Assembly: GCF_008274805.1 (NCBI RefSeq)
Contig: NZ_CP022579.1
Coordinates: forward strand, 2,294,001-2,358,000
Origin: Oryzomicrobium terrae
GTDB lineage: Bacteria; Pseudomonadota; Gammaproteobacteria; Burkholderiales; Rhodocyclaceae
Length of the DNA: 64,000 bases
Reading direction: 5' to 3'
The notes beneath the pieces are model-generated. The model was given only the letters and a program-made list of their open reading frames with translations. It had not been told where the DNA came from and did no database searches. Below, in pieces: positions 26,096 through 35,225 of the stretch (the stretch's first letter is position 1; the number at the start of each line of letters is the position of its first letter). Made by a program: the position numbers and the translations under genes.

Positions 26096-27058
26096 ATGGC
26101 CGGTCCCGCCCGCAGCAACGCCCCATCCCGCACCCACGCATCCGCCCCCGGCCGCGCCGGCAAGCACGCCGCACCGCTGCTCTCGGGCACCGTCATCGCC
26201 GCCTTCGGCCGCCAGTACCAGGTCGCTCCGGACCGGGGCGAGCCCTTGCTCTGTTTTCCCCGCGGCAAAAAAAGCGAGATCGCCTGTGGCGACCGGGTCC
26301 AGGTGGAACAGACCGCCCCCGGCCAGGGGGTGATCGAGGCCGTGGCCCCCCGGGATTCCCTGCTCTACCGCAGTAACGAATTCCGCCAGAAACTGATCGC
26401 CGCCAACGTCACCCAGATCGCCATCGTGGTGGCCACCGAGCCTTCCTTCTACGACGACCTGGTGACCCGCTGCCTGGTGGCCGCCGAGGACCAGGAGATC
26501 CGCGTCCTGATCGTGCTCAACAAGTGCGACCTGGCGCCCCGCCTGGCCGAAGCCCGGGCGCGCCTGGCGCCCCTGGTCAAGCTCGGCTACACGGTGATCG
26601 AACTGTCGGCGCTGGAAGGGGCCGGGCTGGACGAATTGCGCGCCCATCTGGCCGGCCAGGTGACGGTGCTGGTGGGCCAGTCCGGTATGGGCAAGAGCAC
26701 CCTGACCAATGCCCTGATCCCGGAAGCCCAGGCCGCCACCCGGGAGATTTCCGCCGCCCTCGACTCGGGCAAGCACACCACCACCCACGCCCGCCTCTAC
26801 CCCCTGCCTGGGGATACGGCCGGCGGCGCCCTGATCGATTCCCCGGGCCTGCAGGACTTCGGCCTGCACCACCTGGACCAGGGCGCCCTGGAATACGCCT
26901 TTCCCGAATTCCGCGCCCTGCTCGGCCAGTGCCGCTTCCGCAACTGCCAGCACGATCAGGAGCCCGGCTGCGCCTTCCAGGCCGCCCTGGCCGCCGGGGA
27001 GCTGGATCCGCGCCGCTTCGCCACCTTCCGCCAGCTCCTGGCCAGCGCCAACGCATGA
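26096..27058 (+). CDS. rsgA: Ribosome small-subunit-dependent GTPase A
   Basis: A 320-residue circularly permuted GTPase: N-terminal OB fold (SGTVIAAFGRQYQV), G4 NKCD, then P-loop GQSGMGKST, G3 DSPG, and a C-terminal zinc knuckle CRFRNCQHDQEPGC. It acts in late 30S subunit maturation. An N-terminal basic stretch (about 30 residues) is low complexity. The orn-to-rsgA neighbourhood is conserved in many proteobacteria. Confidence 0.95.
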   Translation: MAGPARSNAPSRTHASAPGRAGKHAAPLLSGTVIAAFGRQYQVAPDRGEPLLCFPRGKKSEIACGDRVQVEQTAPGQGVIEAVAPRDSLLYRSNEFRQKLIAANVTQIAIVVATEPSFYDDLVTRCLVAAEDQEIRVLIVLNKCDLAPRLAEARARLAPLVKLGYTVIELSALEGAGLDELRAHLAGQVTVLVGQSGMGKSTLTNALIPEAQAATREISAALDSGKHTTTHARLYPLPGDTAGGALIDSPGLQDFGLHHLDQGALEYAFPEFRALLGQCRFRNCQHDQEPGCAFQAALAAGELDPRRFATFRQLLASANA

Positions 27059-27121
27059 CCGCCGGTACGACCCCGCGCTGATCGTCGCACCGGGGTCCGC
27101 CCCCCTTCTTACGAGGTGCCC

Positions 27122-29623
27122 ATGTCCCCCATGCCCCGCCCTCCTGCCCAACGACACCGCGTCTTTTTTTCGCTCCGTTTCCCAACGCGCTTGCCGACGC
27201 TTGTCTCTGCACGCTCCCCAGCGCCATGCCGCGCCCTGGCCGCCCTCCTGCTCGCCCTGGTGCTGGGCACCCCCGCCCCGGCCGCCCTGGCCCAGGGCAG
27301 CCTGCTCGCCCCCCTGCTCAAGGGCGAAGGCAAGACGGCCGCTGCCCCTACCGCCAAGGACGGTGCGACCAAGGAGGACAGCGATGAACTGACGGCGGTG
27401 ACCAAGGCCCTGGAGCAGGCCCGCCAGGCCCTGGCCCGGCAGCCCGCCACAGGTGCCGGCTCAGAGGAGCGCCTGGAGCGCCAATACCTGCTCGCCCAAC
27501 TGGCGCGCAGCCTGGACCGGCAGAAGGACACCCTGGAGAAGTTGCGCCGGGTGCAGCAGCAGACCGCCGACCAGGAAGCCCAGGCCAAGACCTGGAAGGG
27601 CTTCGACTCCCCGGCCCCCTATTCCGCCCTCCTCGCCGACCAGCTGCGCGATGCCCGGGACAACGCCCTGGCCCAGGCCAAGGCGTCGGAGGTTCGCCAG
27701 ACCCTGCTGCGCGACGAGCAGGCCGCCGCCACCGAGAAGTACAAGGCCGCCCAGGTGCAATTGCGCCAAGCCGAAGAGAAGCTGCCCCCCGTGCCGCGCA
27801 ACGGCGGCAGCCCGGATGCGGGCGTGCAGGAGGCGCGGGACCAGGCCGAACTGCGCAGCCGCCTGGCTGCCCAGGCCGTCGCCGAAGCCGATGCCGGGGT
27901 ACGCCTGGCCAGCGCCGAGGTCACCCTGTACCGGACCCAGGCCGCCTTCCACGGCCAGCAGCTCGACGCCATCCGCAATGCCGTGCGCTTCTCCCAGGCC
28001 GACCTGGACACGGTGCTGGGCGAGCTGGACAAGGAACACGCCATCCAGGAAGCCGCCCTGGTGCGCCAGCGCCAGCGCACGGCCAAGGCCCAGCAGGCCC
28101 TAGACGACGCCGAGAAGGCCCTGCTGCGCGCCCGGGAACGCCCCGCCCCGCCGCCCGGCAGCAGCGCCGCCACGGCCCACAACGCCCAACTGGCGGCCCT
28201 GGCCCAGACCGCCGCCCTGCGCCGCATCCAACTCGACAACGCCCACCTGGCCTACGACACCCTGCAGAGCATGCTCACCATCCGCAGCCAGGAACGCCAG
28301 GCCTGGCAGTACCGCTGGATGCTGATGAACACCCGGGACGCGGCCAAGCTGCGCGAGACCTCCCAGAGCTTCACCCAGGTGCTGGAGCGGCTCGACTCCT
28401 GGACCCGCTACCTGAACGGCGAGATCGACCTGGCCATCGGCCAGGCCAACGACTACCAGCGCCGCCTGCGGGCCACCGCCGTGGCCGAGGAAGAAGCCAA
28501 CCTGCGCGAGTTCCAGCGCGCCTACCAGGCCCGCGCCGACATCTACCGGGACGCCCTGCAGGTGGTCAGCAACCTGCAGCGCACCCTGCGCCAATGGCAG
28601 CAGGAATTCGACGCCAGCCGGGGCGACCTGTCCCTGGGCGACCGGGCCGCCGGCTGGGCCACCACCCTGGCCAGCAGCGCCCGGGTGCTGTGGAACTTCG
28701 AACTGTTCACCGCCGAGGACACCCTGGAAGTGGACGGCCGCCAGGTCAAGGCCGTCCGCAGCGTCACCGTGGGCAAGAGCATCGGCGCGGTGCTGCTGCT
28801 GGTGCTCGGCTACGTGGTCAGCGCCTGGCTGGTGCGGCGCCTGCGCCGGCTGGCGGTGGAGCGCTTCGGCGTTCAGCCGGCCCTGGCCAAGATCCTCAGC
28901 CGCTGGGGCCACTTCATCCTGCTCGCCGTGCTGTTCGTCATTTCGCTCGACCTGGTGAAGATTCCCCTCACCGTGTTCGCCTTCCTCGGCGGCGCCCTGG
29001 CCATCGGTTTCGGCTTCGGCGCCCAGAACCTGCTCAAGAACCTGATGAGCGGCATCATGCTGTTGATCGAGCGCCCCCTGCGGGTCGGCGACCTGGTGGA
29101 AGTGGGCAACGTGGTCGGCACCGTCACCAACATCAGCATCCGCTCGTCGATCGTGCGCAACGGCGACGGTATCGAGGTGCTCATCCCCAATTCCAGCTTC
29201 CTCGAAAACAACGTCATCAACTGGACCTACAGCAACGCCCGGGTGCGCCGTGCCATCAAGGTGGGGGCCGATTACGGCGCCTCGGCGCGGCAGGTGTCCG
29301 AGGTGCTGCTCGGCGTGGCCGGCCGCCACGGCCAGGTGCTCAAGGAGCCGGCGCCCCGGGTGCTGCTCGAAGACTTCGGCGCCGATGCCCTGATGTTCAG
29401 CCTGGAATACTGGATCGACTACGCCCAGGGCGCCGACGCCCGGCAGATCGCCAGCGACCTGCGCTTCATGATCGAGCGCGCCTTCGCCGACGCCGGCATC
29501 GGCATCCCCTTCCCCCAGCGGGTGGTGCACCTGCACCCCGCCGCCGCTGCCGCCGCAGCCACTGCTGCCCCCGGCGACACCGGCCCGGCCAGCCCTGGGG
29601 CTCCGGCCCCCCAATCGTCCTGA
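27122..29623 (+). CDS. Large MscS-family mechanosensitive channel
   Basis: 833 residues. A signal peptide (hydrophobic stretch about 37-60, cleavage near ALA-QG) precedes a long alanine/glutamine-rich coiled-coil periplasmic domain (about 75-520). Membrane helices lie at about 545-570 and 595-640, and an MscS pore/beta domain follows (GGALAIGFGFGAQNLLKNLMSG, then RPLRVGDLVEVGNVVGTV). This is the architecture of MscK/YbdG-type extended channels opened by membrane tension. ATG 27122 with ACGAGG upstream is preferred over GTG 27116. No terminator follows; repeat copy A does. Confidence 0.88.
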   Translation: MSPMPRPPAQRHRVFFSLRFPTRLPTLVSARSPAPCRALAALLLALVLGTPAPAALAQGSLLAPLLKGEGKTAAAPTAKDGATKEDSDELTAVTKALEQARQALARQPATGAGSEERLERQYLLAQLARSLDRQKDTLEKLRRVQQQTADQEAQAKTWKGFDSPAPYSALLADQLRDARDNALAQAKASEVRQTLLRDEQAAATEKYKAAQVQLRQAEEKLPPVPRNGGSPDAGVQEARDQAELRSRLAAQAVAEADAGVRLASAEVTLYRTQAAFHGQQLDAIRNAVRFSQADLDTVLGELDKEHAIQEAALVRQRQRTAKAQQALDDAEKALLRARERPAPPPGSSAATAHNAQLAALAQTAALRRIQLDNAHLAYDTLQSMLTIRSQERQAWQYRWMLMNTRDAAKLRETSQSFTQVLERLDSWTRYLNGEIDLAIGQANDYQRRLRATAVAEEEANLREFQRAYQARADIYRDALQVVSNLQRTLRQWQQEFDASRGDLSLGDRAAGWATTLASSARVLWNFELFTAEDTLEVDGRQVKAVRSVTVGKSIGAVLLLVLGYVVSAWLVRRLRRLAVERFGVQPALAKILSRWGHFILLAVLFVISLDLVKIPLTVFAFLGGALAIGFGFGAQNLLKNLMSGIMLLIERPLRVGDLVEVGNVVGTVTNISIRSSIVRNGDGIEVLIPNSSFLENNVINWTYSNARVRRAIKVGADYGASARQVSEVLLGVAGRHGQVLKEPAPRVLLEDFGADALMFSLEYWIDYAQGADARQIASDLRFMIERAFADAGIGIPFPQRVVHLHPAAAAAAATAAPGDTGPASPGAPAPQSS

Positions 29624-29641
29624 CCGGCAGTCTCGGGCTGT

Positions 29642-29715
29642 CCCCAATTTCTGTGGGCAGCCCTGTGGATAAACGGAAAAATCCCCGCCGCCTCAGACAG
29701 ATGACAGCGCGCCCG
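29642..29715. repeat. Intergenic repeat, copy A, with a perfect DnaA box
   Basis: Shares with copies at 31638 and 37986 the ordered blocks CCCC-AATTTCTGTGGG, CTGTGGATAA (29663-29672, complement of DnaA box TTATCCACA), an A-run, then TCAG..AGATGACA and a GC stem (CGCCCGTTTTTTGGGCG). It lies in the 596-nt gap 29624-30219. The remaining gap has a small hairpin (29951-29967) and the palindromes at 30051-30096, but no gene I can support. Confidence 0.7.
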
Positions 29716-30050
29716 TTTTTTGGGCGCCCGCAAGCATCCGCCCTTGCCCGCTGCCCGCGCTGACCACGCGGCCCCTGCTGTCCACGTTCTCCCCGGCTTC
29801 TCTGCCGTGCCCCGTTCGCGCGGGCGCACAGCCGCCCTCGCCGGTTCCCACCATGGTGGCAAGCGAGCCCCTCCCCCTGTGTGCAGACCCCAGCGCTCAC
29901 CTGACCTGTCGACGACCGCGCCGTACTTGTCCTGACAGCAGGCCGCGCCTTGCCACGCACCGTGGCAGCGGCTGGAGCAGTGGATGCGCTTTCCTTCCCG
30001 GCAGCCCCGCCGATCAGCCCGATCCCGTGGCATAGGTCCTCGACTATCCC

Positions 30051-30096
30051 TATCACCTTGGTGATAATCACCTAGACAAAAATATTTTTGTCTAGG
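30051..30096. promoter_or_regulatory. Tandem palindromes upstream of the PAS chemotaxis gene
   Basis: Half-sites TATCACC (30051-30057) and GGTGATAATCACC (30060-30072) give three alternating copies of the same hexamer. They run into a perfect 26-bp palindrome (30071-30096) whose half is CCTAGACAAAAAT. All are AT-rich against a GC-rich background, 124 nt before the start codon. Operator function is inferred; the binding protein is unknown. Confidence 0.6.
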
Positions 30097-30219
30097 ACAA
30101 TAACTATTCAAACCCTACAAGGGGTCGGTTTTCGTCCAGTCACCCCAGTACATTCTTGTCCCATACCGGGGACTGGGTCGCAACCCAACGGCACCATCCG
30201 TGCCTCACGAAAGACAACC

Positions 30220-31536
30220 ATGCTCGGCTTCACCACGTCACTCAAACAGCAACTTGCCGCCAGCGAAGCCGCCCGGCTTCCCCTGCAAACCCTGTTCGAC
30301 GCCATGCGCCGTACCGTGGCGATGATCGAGTTTGGCGCTGACGGCGTCATCCTCGATGCCAACGCCAACTTCGGCCAGGTGATGGGCTACGCCCCCGCCG
30401 AGCTCATCGGGCAGCATCACCGCATTTTCTGCTCCCGGGAGCTGGCGGCATCGGCCGACTACGCGCGCTTCTGGGAACAGCTGCGCCGGGGCGAATCCTT
30501 CAGCGGCAAGTTCGAGCGCGTCCGCAAGGACGGCGCGCCGGTATGGCTGGAGGCCACCTACTTCCCCGTACTGGATGCCAACGGCGCCGTGAGCCGCATC
30601 GTCAAGATCGCCAGCGACATCACCGCCCGGATCATCGAGGCCACCCGGGCCCGCAACCTGGTGAGCGCCCTCAACCGCTCCATGGCGGTGATCGAGTTCG
30701 ACATGGACGGCACCATCCTCGATGCCAACCCCAATTTTCTTGCCACCATGGGTTATCGGCTCGAGGACATCCGGGGCCGCCACCACCGCATCTTCTGCAC
30801 CCAGGATTACGTCACCAGCCCGGCCTACCAGGCCCTGTGGCTGCAACTCAACCGGGGTGAATTCTTTGCCGGTGAATGCGAGCGGGTGCACCGCGACGGC
30901 CAGAGCGTGTGGCTGGAAGCCACCTACAACCCGGTGAACGACGAGCATGGCAAGCCCTATCGGGTAATCAAGTTCGCTACCGACATCACCGAACGGGTGC
31001 TGCGCCACCGGGCCGAACAGCAGGGCGCCCGTACCGCCTACGAGATTTCCCGGGAAACCGCGCAGCTATCCACCGACGGCGAACGCATCATCCTCCAGGC
31101 CATCGACAAGATGCGCGCCCTGGCCGCCCAGGTGGGGGATTCGTCCCAGCAGGTGGAAAGCCTGGGGGCGCAAACCAGCCAGATCACCTCGATCGTCAAT
31201 ACCATCAAGGAAATCGCCGACCAGACCAATCTGCTCGCCCTCAACGCCGCCATCGAAGCCGCCCGGGCCGGCGAAGCGGGACGCGGCTTTGCCGTGGTTG
31301 CCGACGAGGTGCGCAAGCTGGCCGAGCGCACCGCCAAATCCACCACCGAAATCTCGACCATGATCACCACCATCCAGGGCGAGAGCCAGGCGGTGATCGA
31401 CTGCATGGCCGCCAGCCTGACCGAAGTGGATGCCGGCGTGGCCCACGCCAACGAGGCCGGCGCGGCGATCAACCGCATCCGACAGGGCGCCCGCAACGTG
31501 GTCGAGGTGGTGGAAAAGCTCTCTTCCGCCATCTGA
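30220..31536 (+). CDS. Soluble PAS-PAS methyl-accepting chemotaxis protein
   Basis: 438 residues without membrane helices. PAS domain 1 is at about 25-135 ([24 protein letters not shown]) and PAS 2 at about 147-257 (a near duplicate: [24 protein letters not shown]). An MCP signalling domain follows, with hairpin tip [37 protein letters not shown] around 328-368 (cited in two parts: [18 protein letters not shown] and [16 protein letters not shown]). The two PAS domains resemble each other closely, suggesting internal duplication. It is probably a cytoplasmic energy/redox taxis receptor. ATG 30220 has GAAAGA upstream. Confidence 0.88.
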   Translation: MLGFTTSLKQQLAASEAARLPLQTLFDAMRRTVAMIEFGADGVILDANANFGQVMGYAPAELIGQHHRIFCSRELAASADYARFWEQLRRGESFSGKFERVRKDGAPVWLEATYFPVLDANGAVSRIVKIASDITARIIEATRARNLVSALNRSMAVIEFDMDGTILDANPNFLATMGYRLEDIRGRHHRIFCTQDYVTSPAYQALWLQLNRGEFFAGECERVHRDGQSVWLEATYNPVNDEHGKPYRVIKFATDITERVLRHRAEQQGARTAYEISRETAQLSTDGERIILQAIDKMRALAAQVGDSSQQVESLGAQTSQITSIVNTIKEIADQTNLLALNAAIEAARAGEAGRGFAVVADEVRKLAERTAKSTTEISTMITTIQGESQAVIDCMAASLTEVDAGVAHANEAGAAINRIRQGARNVVEVVEKLSSAI

Positions 31537-31637
31537 TCGGGTAGTCGGCACGACGCTATTCGGCGCCCCCACCTACCGCGCCATCATCCCCTAACCGCCC
31601 GGTCACCCGACAGCCGCCCCATGATCGGAGCGGCTGC

Positions 31638-31849
31638 CCCCAGTTTCTGTGGGCGGGTCTGTGGATAAGGCAAAAAAATGGCGTTACGTCAGGCACATGA
31701 CGAGCCGCCCAAAAAACAGGCAAAACAAAAGCCCATGGCTGGAACCCCGCGTCCTGCGGGCTTCTCCGACCATGGGCTCTCAAACGCCGCGACTGGCGCG
31801 GGTTTCCACGTGGGTACCGTGAAGGTCCGCGCCAGCTCTAGGGTTTAGG
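31638..31849. repeat. Intergenic repeat, copy B, with DnaA box and hairpin module
   Basis: Starts like copy A: CCCCAGTTTCTGTGGGC, CTGTGGATAA at 31659-31668, AAAAAAA, then ACGTCAGGCACATGAC. It continues into stem GCCCATGG/CCATGGGC (31731-31738, 31770-31777) and stem CTGGCGCGG/CCGCGCCAG (31793-31801, 31827-31835) around a 25-nt loop, ending in GTTTAGG. The same hairpin module occurs in copy C. Confidence 0.7.
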
Positions 31850-31875
31850 GCAGCGGCCTGCGCGGGCCGGGGCGG

Positions 31876-33045
31876 TCAGGCCTCGCCCAGTTGCTTCATC
31901 TCGGCGTACAGGTCGGCCTTGCCTTCGAAGCCGATGCCCGGCAGTTCCGGCAGGGTGACGTAGCCGCCCTCAACCTTGACCCCGTCGGGAAACCCGCCGA
32001 AGGGCTGGAACAGGTCCGGGTAGGATTCATTGCCGCCCAGGCCCAGGCCGGCGGCGATCGCCAGGGACATCTGGTGGCCGCCGTGGGGGATGCAGCGGGA
32101 CGGGCTCCAGCCGTGGTCCTTGAGCATGTCTAGGGTGCGCAGGTACTCCACCAGGCCGTAGGACAGGGCACAGTCGAATTGCAGCCAGTCCCGATCCGGG
32201 CGCATGCCGCCGTAGCGGATCAGGTTGCGGGCGTCCTGCATCGAGAACAGGTTCTCGCCGGTGGCCATGGGGCCGGCGTAGTGGTTGGCCAGCTCGGCCT
32301 GGAGGGCGTAGTCCAGGGGATCGCCGGCTTCCTCGTACCAGAACAGGTCGTACTGGGAGAGGGCCTTGGCGTACTCGATGGCGGTCTTCAGGTCGAAGCG
32401 GCCGTTGGCATCCACCGCCAGCTTGTGGCCGCTGGGCAGGATGGAGAGCACCGCTTCGATGCGCTTCATATCGTTGGCCAGGGTGTCGCCGCCGATCTTC
32501 TTCTTGACCACGGTGTAGCCCCGGTCAACGTAGCCCTGCATCTCGCGCTTGAGGGCTTCCAGGTCCTGGCCGGGCCAGTAGTAGCCGCCGGCGGCATAGA
32601 CGAACACCTGGCGGTTGGGGGTGCCGCTGCCGTAGCGCTCGGCCAGCAGCTGGAACAGGGGCTTGCCCTCGATCTTGGCCACCGCGTCCCAGATCGCCAT
32701 GTCGATGGTGCCCACCGCCACCGAGCGCTCGCCGTGGCCGCCGGGCTTCTCGTTGGTCATCATGCAGGCCCACACCTTATGCGGGTCCAGGTTGGCGCCG
32801 CTGTCGTCCTGCAGGGATTCGGGGGCGGCCTCCAGCAGGCGGGGGCGGAAGCGCTCGCGGATCAGGGCGCCCTGGCCGTAGCGGCCGTTGGAGTTGAAGC
32901 CGTAGCCCACCACCGGCTTGCCGTCGCGGATCACGTCGGTGACCACCGCCACCAGGGACAGGGTCATCTTGGAAAAATCGATGTAGGCGTTGCGGATGGA
33001 GGACTTGATCGGGAGGGTCACTTCCCGGATATCGACGATGCGCAT
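31876..33045 (-). CDS. Enolase-superfamily dehydratase, D-tartrate dehydratase-like
   Basis: 389 residues of the mandelate racemase subgroup. The acid/base lysine strand is VVKKKIGG (K181-K183), the metal ligands D212 (VDANGRF), E238/E239 (WYEEAGDP) and E264 (ATGENLF), and the catalytic His is in IPHGGHQMSLAI (H321/H324). Length and spacing match D-tartrate dehydratase (TarD), which converts tartrate to oxaloacetate, but other acid-sugar dehydratases cannot be excluded. It diverges from a LysR gene, its probable regulator. Confidence 0.75.
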   Translation of the reverse strand: MRIVDIREVTLPIKSSIRNAYIDFSKMTLSLVAVVTDVIRDGKPVVGYGFNSNGRYGQGALIRERFRPRLLEAAPESLQDDSGANLDPHKVWACMMTNEKPGGHGERSVAVGTIDMAIWDAVAKIEGKPLFQLLAERYGSGTPNRQVFVYAAGGYYWPGQDLEALKREMQGYVDRGYTVVKKKIGGDTLANDMKRIEAVLSILPSGHKLAVDANGRFDLKTAIEYAKALSQYDLFWYEEAGDPLDYALQAELANHYAGPMATGENLFSMQDARNLIRYGGMRPDRDWLQFDCALSYGLVEYLRTLDMLKDHGWSPSRCIPHGGHQMSLAIAAGLGLGGNESYPDLFQPFGGFPDGVKVEGGYVTLPELPGIGFEGKADLYAEMKQLGEA

Positions 33046-33269
33046 GGCGGTTCCTTCGCGTGTTCTCTGATTGGGGTTGGGGTGGGTGCGGGGGGTCGTG
33101 CTTGCGCGCCGCGCCGACTGCTACGCCGCTGGCCCTTCTCCGCGACGCCCGGAACCGGCACTGCGCCGCATTGCGGCGTGTTGCGGAGGCTGATGGTTTG
33201 CCCGGGCATTCAACAGGACGAAGGATACAAAGTTCCTACCGCTCTATAATCAACCGCAAAATCACACCA

Positions 33270-33282
33270 TTCGTGAGTTGAA
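33270..33282. promoter_or_regulatory. Candidate LysR box
   Basis: TTCGTGAGTTGAA fits T-N11-A with TTC/GAA symmetry, directly before the LysR start. A TATAAT at 33245-33250 could serve the LysR gene, though its -35 is poor. The rest of the 244-nt divergent gap shows nothing distinct. Confidence 0.3.
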
Positions 33283-33289
33283 TTCAAAA

Positions 33290-34204
33290 ATGAGCCCAAC
33301 GGATACCGCCCCTTCCAGTTCCTCCCCCTCCGATCTGGCCTTCTTCATCCTGGTGGCCAAGCAAGGCAACCTGTCCGCCGCCGCCCGGGAACTCAACGTC
33401 ACCCCCTCGGCGGTCAGCAAGCGCCTCGCACAACTCGAAAACCGCCTCGGCGTGCGCCTGGTCAACCGCACCACTCGGCGCATCAGCCTGACCCACGAAG
33501 GCGAGTCCTACCTGGCCGGTGCTACCCGGCTGCTCGGCGAAATCCGCGAAATGGAAGAACAGCTCGCCAGCGCCCGGGCCGTGCCCCGGGGGCTGCTGCG
33601 CATCAACGCCACCCTGGGCTTCGGCCGCACCCACATCGCCCCCCTGGTGGCCGACTACGTGCGCCGCTACCCGGACGTGGACGTCCAGCTCCAGCTCACT
33701 CACCGCCCCCTGGACCTGGTGGAAGAAGCCTTCGACGTAGGCATCCGCTTCGGCGAACTGCCCGACACCCGGCTCACCGCCCGGCGCATCATGGCCAACC
33801 GCCGCCGCCTGCTCGCCGCCCCCGCCTACCTGGCCCGCCACGGCCGCCCGGAAACTCCGGCGGACCTGACGCGGCACCAATGCATCATCCACCGCCAGAA
33901 CGACGACGCCTACGGCGTATGGCGCTTCACCAAGGGCAAGGAGATGGAAACGGTGAAAGTGCGTGGCGCCCTATCGAGCAACGACGGCGACGTGGTGCAA
34001 AACTGGGCCCTGCAGGGCCTGGGCCTGGTGGTCCGCTCCGAATGGGACGCCGCCCCCCTGATCGCCGCCGGCCGCCTGGAAGTGCTGCTGCCCGGCTACG
34101 ACCTCCCCCCCGCCGACCTGCACGCGGTGTACCCGGAACGGCTACACCTGTCGGCCAAGGTGCGGGCGTTTATTGATTTGCTGGTAGGGCATTTTGAGGG
34201 GTAG
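33290..34204 (+). CDS. LysR-family transcriptional regulator
   Basis: 304 residues: N-terminal winged HTH (LAFFILVAKQGNLSAAAREL, TPSAVSKRLAQLENRLG) and a C-terminal co-inducer domain typical of LysR proteins (about 95-300). It is divergently transcribed from the tartrate-dehydratase-like gene and probably activates it when substrate is present (inference). ATG 33290 is chosen over TTG 33278, as the HTH starts soon after. Confidence 0.9.
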   Translation: MSPTDTAPSSSSPSDLAFFILVAKQGNLSAAARELNVTPSAVSKRLAQLENRLGVRLVNRTTRRISLTHEGESYLAGATRLLGEIREMEEQLASARAVPRGLLRINATLGFGRTHIAPLVADYVRRYPDVDVQLQLTHRPLDLVEEAFDVGIRFGELPDTRLTARRIMANRRRLLAAPAYLARHGRPETPADLTRHQCIIHRQNDDAYGVWRFTKGKEMETVKVRGALSSNDGDVVQNWALQGLGLVVRSEWDAAPLIAAGRLEVLLPGYDLPPADLHAVYPERLHLSAKVRAFIDLLVGHFEG

Positions 34205-34379
34205 GGGCTGAAAGGATTACTGGATGGCTGCGGTCGGCCAGGAGCTGCCATTGACTATTTCATCCCTCAGCAGAAATTCGAGGCCCAATTTTGGTGTCGG
34301 TATTATTGAATTTTTTATACGAATGCCTTCAAGGCTCTTTCCTTGCCCCATAGGATATTTTTTTCAGCATAATAGGCGC

Positions 34380-35027
34380 ATGAAAAACCTAATTCGCATC
34401 TCCGAAAAGCTCAAGGAAGCAGACTTCTTTCTGCGCCAGATGACTCGCAGTCATGGAAATATTGAAGAGCTTAACTATTACTTCAGCGCCTTTGTAAGTG
34501 CTGCAAGGAGCGTGACCTTTGTGCTCCAGTACGTTGGGAGCGTCGTCGAGGGCTTTGACTCTTGGTACGCGGATGTTCAATCCCGTCAGCGTTCGGACAA
34601 AGTTGCCAAGTATCTGCTCGAAGCAAGAAATGAAAGCCAAAAGACAGGGGCGCAACCCATTGCTTACGGCGAGGTCATTCGGCTGCCTAGCGGTGAGGAG
34701 ACACTCATTAACTTCTTCTCTTACATCGGTTCATCGCCTCCTGCTGAGGTGCCAGACATGGACGTCTTGACTACATGCAATCACCAAATGAGGAATCTTG
34801 TCCAAATCGTCATCGAATTCTTCGACAAGTTTGAAGATTCCGTTTGGGATGCATCTCAAGAAAAGCGAAGCACCGTCGAAAACCTCAGTAGTGTCCGGCA
34901 TAAGATTCATGGCGGTGAAACACCAGATGTACTTTGGCAGCAGTTGGTCGACGTCATTGGTGGCACTGATTTTTTGCCGCCACGGCCATCCCAAGAAATT
35001 ATCGATTTGCGAAAAAGATATGAATAA
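34380..35027 (+). CDS. Hypothetical protein, AT-richer than its surroundings
   Basis: A 215-residue soluble protein I do not recognise. It contains a helical N-terminal half (EKLKEADFFLRQMTRSHGNIEELNY is cut here for length; the core is YFSAFVSAARSVTFVLQYV, about residues 28-46), which resembles helical stress/abortive-infection or HEPN-like folds only superficially. Base composition is visibly lower in GC than the neighbours, suggesting horizontal acquisition. Followed after a 198-nt gap by the RhuM-Fic gene. Confidence 0.6.
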   Translation: MKNLIRISEKLKEADFFLRQMTRSHGNIEELNYYFSAFVSAARSVTFVLQYVGSVVEGFDSWYADVQSRQRSDKVAKYLLEARNESQKTGAQPIAYGEVIRLPSGEETLINFFSYIGSSPPAEVPDMDVLTTCNHQMRNLVQIVIEFFDKFEDSVWDASQEKRSTVENLSSVRHKIHGGETPDVLWQQLVDVIGGTDFLPPRPSQEIIDLRKRYE

Positions 35028-35225
35028 ACAGCACTATCGAATGCCGCCCAATCATTCATTCCACTGGAGCTGCACGAAAAGCCGCGCAGGCAGGTGAATC
35101 TGGATGTTTCTGACCGTCCGCTTTTCCGAGGCACAAACTACCGCTATGGGTCGCTAACAGCCATCTAAAACGCTCCAAAAGACATTACGCCGTTTCTAAC
35201 CAGTTAAGATTTTCTTGAGGCACTT

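Noticed and set aside
30051-30057. Lambda-like operator half-site TATCACC
   Set aside because: The similarity is to seven bases only and no phage genes are near; only the palindromic structure is reported.
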